Under the pieces are notes generated by a model that had not been told where the DNA came from, searched no databases, and saw nothing but the letters and a program-made list of their open reading frames with translations. From Streptomyces cinerochromogenes (GTDB lineage Bacteria; Actinomycetota; Actinomycetes; Streptomycetales; Streptomycetaceae), in contig NZ_BMRM01000002.1 of NCBI RefSeq assembly GCF_014648635.1, forward strand, positions 550,795 to 614,794: DNA of 64,000 bases. The letters are read 5' to 3'. Positions within the stretch are counted from its first letter, which is position 1, and each line of letters starts with the position of its first letter. Of this stretch, positions 58,506 through 64,000 are shown piece by piece. The translations under genes were made by a program, and so were the position numbers.

Positions 58506-58623
58506 CGCGTCATTTTCAGGGTGTTTCGACCCTGTCATTTTTCGGCCCGTTCTCGCGATTCTCTGCGCCGCTCATTCTGCTGCGGAAATTCCTTGATCGT
58601 GCCCGCATCGAGGAAGGTTCCGC

Positions 58624-60096
58624 ATGAACCGAACACGTACCACTCGCGCACGCACCGATCGCACATACGACCGTTTCGGAGGAAGCGCCGCCGCCGGCCG
58701 CTCCGGCGGTTACGGAAACCGACAGCCGGCGCGGGGCGAGTTCGCTCTGCCGAAGACGGTCACGCCCGCGTTGCCCGCCGTCGAGTCGTTCGCCGATCTC
58801 GCCATGCCGGCGCCGTTGCTGGCCACGCTCGGCCACGAAGGGGTGACCGTGCCGTTCCCGATCCAGGCGGCGACCCTGCCGAACGCCCTGGCCGGCCGTG
58901 ACGTACTCGGTCGCGGCCGCACCGGGTCGGGCAAGACCCTCGCCTTCGGCCTGGCGGTCCTCGCCCGTACGGCGGGCCGGCGCGCCGAGCCGCGCCGACC
59001 GCTGGCCCTGATCCTCGTCCCCACCCGTGAGCTGGCCCAGCAGGTCACCGACGCGCTCGCTCCCTACGCCCGCTCCGTCAGCCTGCGGCTCGCCACCGTC
59101 GTCGGCGGAATGTCCCTCGGCAGGCAGGCCCAAGCGCTGCGCGCCGGCGCGGAGGTGGTCGTGGCGACGCCCGGTCGGCTCAAGGACCTCATCGACCGGG
59201 GCGACTGCCGGCTCGACGACGTCGGCACCACCGTCCTCGACGAGGCCGACCAGATGACCGACATGGGCTTCATGCCCCAGGTCACCGCCCTGCTCGACCA
59301 GGTGCGTCCCGAGGGACAGCGGCTGCTGTTCTCGGCCACCCTGGACCGCAACGTCGACCTGCTGGTCCGCCGCTACCTGGCCGACCCGGTGGTGCACTCC
59401 GTCGACCCGTCGGCCGGTGCCGTCAGCACGATGGAGCACCACGTGCTCCACGTGCACGACGCGGACAAGCACCGGACGACCACCGAGATCGCGGCCCGGG
59501 ACGGCCGGGTCATCATGTTCCTGGACACCAAGCACGCCGTGGACCGGCTGACCGAGCACCTGCTGAGCAGCGGTGTCCGCGCCGCGGCCCTGCACGGTGG
59601 CCGGTCCCAGCCGCAGCGCACCCGGACCCTGGCGCAGTTCAAGGACGGTCACGTCACCGTCCTGGTGGCCACCAACGTCGCGGCCCGCGGCATCCATGTC
59701 GACAGCCTCGACCTGGTCGTCAACGTGGATCCGCCCAGCGACCACAAGGACTATCTGCACCGTGGCGGCCGTACGGCCCGCGCCGGGGAGTCCGGCAGCG
59801 TCGTCACGCTCGTGACGCCCGGACAGCGCCGCGGCATGACCCGGCTGATGGCTTCGGCCGGCATCACCCCGCACATCACCTCCGTCCGCTCGGGCGAGGC
59901 GGAGCTGAGCCGCATCACGGGTGCCCAGGCGCCCTCCGGTGTGCCGGTGGTCATCAGCGCGCCCGTCGCGGAACGCCCCCGCCGCGGGTCGTCGCCGTCC
60001 CGCAGCCGCCGGGGCCGCACCGGGCAGGGCCGACCGGTCGGCGAGGGGGCGCGCCGGCGGGCACAGCGGCTGCCCGGGAAGGACTCGGCTGCTTAG
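58624..60096 (+). CDS. DEAD-box RNA helicase
   Basis: A 490-residue ATP-dependent RNA helicase. Motifs in order: GRGRTGSGKTLAFGLA (Walker A), PTRELAQQV, ATPGRLKDLI, LDEADQM (DEAD), FSATLDRN, FLDTKHAVDRL, VATNVAARGIH, and HRGGRTARAGESGS. The N-terminus (Gly/Arg-rich, residues 1-35) and the C-terminus (Arg/Ser/Gly-rich) are basic tails that may help RNA binding. Pairing with csp suggests a role in cold acclimation. Start ATG 58624 has GAGGAAGG upstream. Confidence 0.95.
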   Translation: MNRTRTTRARTDRTYDRFGGSAAAGRSGGYGNRQPARGEFALPKTVTPALPAVESFADLAMPAPLLATLGHEGVTVPFPIQAATLPNALAGRDVLGRGRTGSGKTLAFGLAVLARTAGRRAEPRRPLALILVPTRELAQQVTDALAPYARSVSLRLATVVGGMSLGRQAQALRAGAEVVVATPGRLKDLIDRGDCRLDDVGTTVLDEADQMTDMGFMPQVTALLDQVRPEGQRLLFSATLDRNVDLLVRRYLADPVVHSVDPSAGAVSTMEHHVLHVHDADKHRTTTEIAARDGRVIMFLDTKHAVDRLTEHLLSSGVRAAALHGGRSQPQRTRTLAQFKDGHVTVLVATNVAARGIHVDSLDLVVNVDPPSDHKDYLHRGGRTARAGESGSVVTLVTPGQRRGMTRLMASAGITPHITSVRSGEAELSRITGAQAPSGVPVVISAPVAERPRRGSSPSRSRRGRTGQGRPVGEGARRRAQRLPGKDSAA

Positions 60097-60197
60097 GCCG
60101 GCGCAGTCCCCGGCGCCCCTCGGCCTCCGAGAGCCACGTGGTCTCCCGGGGCCGCAAGGGCCGCCCAGCCGACCATCCCCTACCGAAGGAGACACCC

Positions 60198-60533
60198 GTG
60201 ACGTCAGCGCGGACTCGGTACCGCATGCCGGACCCCGCTCCCGCGACCGCGGTCGAGGGCACCGAAGGGCACGACCCTCGGGTATGTGACGACATGACCG
60301 TCGAGGTGGCTCTGGCCGTCATGGCGGGTGCCCGGGTCGAGTACCTGACCGTGTGCGACGGGGACGACGAGAGCACAGGCTTGGTCACCCGGGGCGGGCT
60401 CGCCGTTGTCCGAGACAGTTCCGCGTACACGGACCGGATCCGTCTGCGGGACGTTCTCGACGGACCACTGCCCTCACCGCCCGGCGTCGGCGAGTGCGGC
60501 CGGGCTCCGGGCGTACCCGCCCTCTCGCGCTGA
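60198..60533 (+). CDS. CBS-domain-like small protein
   Basis: A 111-residue protein. HDPRVCDDMTVEVALAVMAGARVEYLTVCDGDDESTGLVTRGGLAVVRDSSAYTDRIRLRDVL follows the pattern of a single CBS motif (D-D-M-T-V-E-x-A, then hydrophobic strands and a final R-L-R-D-V-L). CBS domains bind adenosyl ligands as pairs, so it may dimerise. GTG 60198 has AAGGAGA just upstream. It follows the helicase gene. Confidence 0.65.
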   Translation: MTSARTRYRMPDPAPATAVEGTEGHDPRVCDDMTVEVALAVMAGARVEYLTVCDGDDESTGLVTRGGLAVVRDSSAYTDRIRLRDVLDGPLPSPPGVGECGRAPGVPALSR

Positions 60534-60977
60534 TCCGTCGCGCCCCGGGCGGCCCGCTCTCCTTCTCCCCGCGGCTGCCTGCAGGATCCGGGCGAGAGGG
60601 AAGTGCAGGACGAGCAGCTCATCCGCGTCAGAGTTCCTTCTCCTTCGGAAGAGTGAAACCTTCTCTTGTCAGAGTAGATTTTCATCATCGGCATGGGTAC
60701 GCTTCTTCTCGTAGACACGGTCGAACGAGACCCGCCAGACACGAACTGGCAGGTGGCTGGAAACTGCCGACAGCAGTACAGGTTCACTCAGTGGTTGTAC
60801 CGAGAGGAACGGAGGAGCAGACGCCATCAGGATCGCCCGGCCCGAGAAGCACTCGGCCGGGTACCGCAAGGCCCCGGATTGGATGGTGGTCCCCGGTCAC
60901 GCAGCTGCGATCCCCCGCTCCGCCCTGCCGGGCCTGGTAGCGGATACAGAAGGTCGGCCGAGCAGGAGGGCCGACAG
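60534..60977. other. Gap before the MerR-like leader
   Basis: No credible gene; several overlapping ORFs have shadow composition. Moderately AT-rich around 60640-60700, where a promoter is plausible. Confidence 0.4.
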
Positions 60978-61052
60978 ATGGTGTTCAATTTCCTTCGGGG
61001 CCCTGGTGCCGTACGGCACCAGGGCCCCTCGACGCGTTATACAGCGAGGTGA
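60978..61052 (+). CDS. 24-residue leader ORF overlapping a palindrome
   Basis: MVFNFLRGPGAVRHQGPSTR begins the peptide, followed by YTAR and a stop that lies one base before the next ATG (TGACATG). It has AGGAGGG seven bases from its ATG, better than that of the downstream gene. The coding bases include the palindrome at 60997-61028, so ribosome movement through it can alter the RNA structure. This suggests a regulatory leader, not a functional peptide. Confidence 0.5.
   Translation: MVFNFLRGPGAVRHQGPSTRYTAR
60997..61028. promoter_or_regulatory. Perfect 32-bp palindrome in the leader of the MerR-like gene
   Basis: 14-bp GC stem (60997-61010 with 61015-61028) around GTAC, itself palindromic. 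It lies within the leader ORF and 26 bases before the MerR-like ATG. It can act as an attenuator or translational hairpin. Confidence 0.75.
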
Positions 61053-61053
61053 C

Positions 61054-61398
61054 ATGACATCGGACAACCCTCTGAATGACCGACTGGACGACGACGACTA
61101 CCCCGCGTACACGATGGGCCGGGCAGCCGAGATGCTCGGCACCACCCCGGCCTTCCTCCGAGCCATCGGTGAGGCTCGCCTGATCACTCCGCTCCGCTCG
61201 GAGGGAGGACATCGCCGGTACTCCCGCTACCAACTGCGGATCGCCGCGCGCGCCCGCGAGCTCGTCGACAAAGGGACCCCGATCGAGGCCGCGTGCCGGA
61301 TCGTCATCCTCGAGGACCAGCTCGAGGAAGCGCAGCGCATCAACGCCGAATACCGTCGGGCGGCCGGCCAACCGGCGGGCGGCTCCGGCTCCGCCTGA
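61054..61398 (+). CDS. MerR-type HTH transcriptional regulator
   Basis: A 114-residue small MerR-like protein. PAYTMGRAAEMLGTTPAFLRAIGEARLITPLRSEGGHRRYSRYQLRIAARARELVDKGTPIEAACRIVILEDQLEEAQR is an unbroken MerR winged helix (R-S-E-G-G-H-R-R-Y) with a short helical end and no effector domain. ATG 61054 overlaps the leader-ORF stop region. Closest to cold-shock neighbourhood regulators in Streptomyces; target unknown. Confidence 0.85.
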   Translation: MTSDNPLNDRLDDDDYPAYTMGRAAEMLGTTPAFLRAIGEARLITPLRSEGGHRRYSRYQLRIAARARELVDKGTPIEAACRIVILEDQLEEAQRINAEYRRAAGQPAGGSGSA

Positions 61399-61451
61399 AC
61401 ACGCGGGCGCGTGCCGCATCCGGAACGCCGTCTCGCGACCTGCTCATAAGA

Positions 61452-61482
61452 GCGAGTTCGATTCTCGTCACCCGCTCCATGA
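61452..61482. repeat. Right attachment-site direct repeat (attR core)
   Basis: Exact 31-base copy of 47772-47802 (tRNA-Gly 3' end plus three bases). It is followed by an imperfect copy of the tRNA terminator hairpin. No intact tRNA is rebuilt here, since the bases upstream differ. Confidence 0.88.
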
Positions 61483-61694
61483 TCAAGGCCCAGGTCAGGG
61501 ACCCGGGCCTTTGTGCTGTGCGGGGTGATCGCCACCGCCGGCGTCAGGCGTGCCGTGCTCCGCAGCGACCAGGAAGCGGTCGGGGCGAAAAAATCTGTGG
61601 ATCTTCGCGGCAACCTTTTCGGCCTCTCGGACCACTCAGCGTTGTCCGGCCAAGTGGTCCGGTCAGATGCAACGGCTGAAAGAGAGCAACAGGC

Positions 61695-63518
61695 ATGTCC
61701 CTGGAACGAGAGCACAGACATGTCCCCGGCCCACCCACGTCACCGGTGGCGTCCCGCGTCGGCGGCCATCGTGCCGACGGCGGCGCGCGCGGTGGTCGCC
61801 CGAAGCATCGTGGCCGTCGGTTGCTCGCGCGTCGGAGTCTCTGGGCGGGTCTCGCCATGGTGGTCGTGGCCGGCTCGGCTGTCGTGGTCAGCCAGGCTTC
61901 GGCGCAGCAGAAGACCCTGGATCTGAAGAAGTGGTACGTGCTGGTCAACCGCAACAGTGGCAAGGCGCTGGACGACCGTGGCTCCGCCAAGAACGACGGC
62001 GCGGCGGTGGTGCAGTGGAGCCGTCACGGCGGCCCCAACCAGCAGTGGCGGTTCATCGACGCGGGTGACGGGTACTACCGGCTGCAGAACCGGAACTCCG
62101 GCAAGGTGCTGGACGACCTCGGCTGGTCGAAGACCGCCGGCTCCGCCATCGTGCAGTGGAAAGACCTGAACGGCACCAACCAGCAGTTCAAGCTGGCCAA
62201 GTCGCCGGACGGCTACGTGCGTCTGGTCAATCGCTTCAGTGGCATGGCCGTCGATGTCCGCAACGCCGCCAAAGCCAACGGCAGCGGTGTCGTCCAGAAC
62301 CGCGACCGGGGCGGCGCCGATCAGCAGTGGCAACTCGTCCCGGCCGGGAGTGTCGGCGGCTCCGGTACGCCCACCAGCCAGGCTACGAGCGGCTCGCACC
62401 CGTCGTCGGCGCCGTCTCCCGTGGCCGGTGGCGGCAGCTCGACGACACGTTTCATGGGCAGCAGCACGGTGCTCATCGGCGGCTCGATGTCCGACGCCTC
62501 GGCGGCCGCCGCGCCGTTCGACGTGCGGTACGCCTATGTGCACAGCCAGCCCGCGCCGTCGTCGGACTACTACTCGGCAGCGCGCTGCCACGACGGTTGG
62601 TCGAGCTGGTGGGGCTGCTGGAACGGCAGCACCACGGCGCCCGGCACGTACGTGACCTGGCGGGACACCGTGGCGGCCCAGGCGACGTACAAGGGCAGCC
62701 GGCGCCCGCAGAAGATGCTGTGGACCTGGTACTCGTTGCGCGACCTCGGGGACGCGGCAGGCCAGGGCGACGGTCCGGGCGAGGTCAAGGCCATCAACCG
62801 GCTCGACCTGCTCACCCGGTACCTGAACGACTACCGGTTCTTCCTGCAGAAGATCGGCACGTCGCACGACGCGATCGACCTTGAGCCCGACTTCTGGGGC
62901 TACGTCCGGTCGCTCGGCGATCCGCACCAGGTTCCCGCACAGGTCTCGGGCGCGAATCCGACGGATTGCGGATCGCAGGAGAACAGCGCCGCCGGACTCG
63001 CCCGCTGCCTGATCTCGATGGCGCACAAGTACGCGCCGAACACGGCCGTGGGACTGCACCTTTCCTGCTTCGACTGGCAGACCAACACACAGGCATGCGT
63101 CAAGGACTACGCGAACCTCGGGGCAAAGAACGCCGACTTCCTGGTCACCGACGTGTCGGACCGCGACGCGGGCTGGTACGCACAGCCGGCCCACGGCGGC
63201 AGTGACCACTTCTGGACCGACCAGAAGGCCACCGCCGCGCTGCAGTTCTACAAGACGATGGCCGAGTCCGTGGGCAAGCCGGTGGTCCTGTGGCAGATCC
63301 CCGTGGGCAACATGGCGCAGAACAACACCCTCAACCATTTCAAGGACGACAAGGTGGACTGGCTCTTCGGGCACATGGACCAGGTGGCAAATGCCCATGT
63401 CGCCGGCCTGTTCTTCGGTCCGGGGCAGCAGGAACAGACCACGGTCGAGTCCGACGGCGGAAACCTGATCCGCAAGACGATCGCCTATCACAACTCGGGT
63501 GGTACAGCACTCAAGTAG
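61695..63518 (+). CDS. Secreted ricin-B-lectin (CBM13) protein with a possible glycoside-hydrolase-like C-terminus
   Basis: A 607-residue protein. A basic leader precedes the hydrophobic signal segment (SLWAGLAMVVVAGSAVVVSQASA). Residues about 75-215 form a ricin-type beta-trefoil with Q-x-W repeats (NQQWRF, NQQFKL, DQQWQL) and three N-R-N/F-S-G repeats. After a Ser/Pro/Gly linker, the C-terminal 350 residues contain a domain with MGSSTVLIGGSMSDASAA, DAIDLEPDFWGYV and VGLHLSCFDW, FLVTDVSDRDAGWY and VVLWQIPVGN. D-L-E-P-D and W-Q-I are reminiscent of TIM-barrel glycosidases, but no family is recognised. The start ATG 61695 is only one of several possible. Confidence 0.75.
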   Translation: MSLEREHRHVPGPPTSPVASRVGGHRADGGARGGRPKHRGRRLLARRSLWAGLAMVVVAGSAVVVSQASAQQKTLDLKKWYVLVNRNSGKALDDRGSAKNDGAAVVQWSRHGGPNQQWRFIDAGDGYYRLQNRNSGKVLDDLGWSKTAGSAIVQWKDLNGTNQQFKLAKSPDGYVRLVNRFSGMAVDVRNAAKANGSGVVQNRDRGGADQQWQLVPAGSVGGSGTPTSQATSGSHPSSAPSPVAGGGSSTTRFMGSSTVLIGGSMSDASAAAAPFDVRYAYVHSQPAPSSDYYSAARCHDGWSSWWGCWNGSTTAPGTYVTWRDTVAAQATYKGSRRPQKMLWTWYSLRDLGDAAGQGDGPGEVKAINRLDLLTRYLNDYRFFLQKIGTSHDAIDLEPDFWGYVRSLGDPHQVPAQVSGANPTDCGSQENSAAGLARCLISMAHKYAPNTAVGLHLSCFDWQTNTQACVKDYANLGAKNADFLVTDVSDRDAGWYAQPAHGGSDHFWTDQKATAALQFYKTMAESVGKPVVLWQIPVGNMAQNNTLNHFKDDKVDWLFGHMDQVANAHVAGLFFGPGQQEQTTVESDGGNLIRKTIAYHNSGGTALK

Positions 63519-63530
63519 GCGAAGCTCACG

Positions 63531-63563
63531 AATGCGCCCCCATCTCTTCGATGGGGGCGCATT
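63531..63563. terminator. Bidirectional terminator hairpin
   Basis: Perfect 14-bp stem (63531-63544 with 63550-63563) and TCTTC loop between the convergent ricin-lectin and GH62 genes, with A and T flanks. Confidence 0.88.
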
Positions 63564-63587
63564 TCGTCATTGCCGTCGGGCCTCCGG

Positions 63588-64000
63588 TCAGCGCTGCAGG
63601 GTGAGGACACCCGGCCGCCACGGCAGCTGGTCGTAGGGGCCGCTGGCGCTGGGGGACTTGCCCTGGTAGAGGAGCTGGAGGTTGCAGGGGTCGATGGTCA
63701 TGGTCTGGTCGGGGTTGGTGCGGACCAGGTCACCATGGCTGATGTCGTTGGTCCAGGTGGCACCGCTGTTGGCCTTGCCCGCGAAGGGGTTGCTCTCGCT
63801 CGCGGCCTGCGGGGTCCAGGAGCCGCTCAGGCTGGTGGCGGTGAAGGAGCGGAAGTAGCGCTGCTCGTTCGCTCCCCGGGCCTCGACGATCATGAGGTAC
63901 TGGTTCTGGCCCTGGACCTTGTAGACCTGCGGCGCCTCGAAGAGGTTCTTCGTGGTGTCGCTCATGACGGTCGTGTACGACGAGCCGAAGTTGCCCGGGA
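63588..64000 (-). CDS. GH62 alpha-L-arabinofuranosidase, C-terminal part (gene runs past the window)
   Basis: The visible 137 residues end in [20 protein letters not shown], then [12 protein letters not shown], the standard end of glycoside hydrolase family 62. Upstream are [40 protein letters not shown] and [22 protein letters not shown], parts of the five-bladed propeller. The enzyme releases arabinose from arabinoxylan outside the cell. The N-terminus (signal and any carbohydrate-binding module) lies beyond base 64000. Confidence 0.92.
   Translation of the reverse strand, partial: PGNFGSSYTTVMSDTTKNLFEAPQVYKVQGQNQYLMIVEARGANEQRYFRSFTATSLSGSWTPQAASESNPFAGKANSGATWTNDISHGDLVRTNPDQTMTIDPCNLQLLYQGKSPSASGPYDQLPWRPGVLTLQR

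Overview
The window is a high-GC actinobacterial chromosome segment, almost certainly Streptomyces. The signs are very strong third-position GC, GTG and TTG starts, the dnaK-grpE-dnaJ-hspR operon with HspR (HAIR) operators, DUF3151, DUF2617 and YbjN actinobacterial proteins, Streptomyces-type LuxR and XRE regulators, and at least one rare TTA codon. From 0.7 to 47.5 kb the gene order looks like conserved core chromosome, similar to what I remember of the S. coelicolor dnaK/clpB region. That comparison is from memory, not from a search.

Layout. 0-5 kb: tail of a diacylglycerol-kinase-like gene, an APC permease, a CYP107-like P450, and a probable toxin/immunity pair whose toxin-like gene is frameshifted at its 3' end. 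5-11.8 kb: two tandem paralogous NarL-type two-component systems, then an acyltransferase-3 and an exported alpha/beta hydrolase in an overlapping leftward chain. 11.9-15 kb: tryptophan-to-anthranilate kynurenine genes (formamidase, kynureninase, tryptophan dioxygenase). 15-26.3 kb: DUF3151, an MFS exporter, class II aldolase, pyrE, an aldose epimerase, an SRPBCC protein with a hexanucleotide repeat, a membrane spermidine-synthase-like protein, DUF2617, a Gly/Cys/His-rich small protein, an aminotransferase and YbjN. 26.3-40.3 kb: the heat-shock regulon (clpB; dnaK-grpE-dnaJ-hspR), three HAIR operators and a strong operon terminator. Between these lie a small secreted DTTWP-repeat peptide gene, a Rieske-like protein without ligands and three paralogous LuxR-type regulators. 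40.5-47.5 kb: an Fe-S oxidoreductase, an ABM monooxygenase, a secreted FG-GAP protein, a Yip1-like membrane protein, a phosphoribosyltransferase, dcd and a zinc-ribbon microprotein.

A tRNA-Gly(CCC) gene at 47.73 kb starts an accessory region. The last ~25 bases of the tRNA plus a few flanking bases (31 bp) recur exactly at 61.45 kb, and a broken tyrosine-integrase gene lies beside the tRNA, so 47.8-61.45 kb looks like a decayed site-specific island. It holds secreted proteins, an RsbW-like kinase with a STAS antagonist, and an XRE/NUDIX pair. It also holds a compact set of genes: a frameshifted TauD-like oxygenase, small ORFs, a 47-aa basic peptide, a JmjC/ROX-like oxygenase, an aldo-keto reductase and a TTA-containing phosphotransferase. 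I regard this set as the best candidate for an undescribed peptide-modifying system. The right part carries a cold-shock block (csp, DEAD-box helicase, a CBS-like protein, and a MerR-like gene behind a leader ORF containing a 32-bp perfect palindrome). Beyond the island are a ricin-lectin secreted protein and the end of a GH62 arabinofuranosidase.

The heat-shock genes form one circuit: HspR, the last gene of the dnaK operon, is expected to repress both that operon and clpB through the HAIR sites. The kynurenine genes form one catabolic route. The roles of the DTTWP-peptide/LuxR locus and of the oxygenase/reductase/kinase cluster are inference only.
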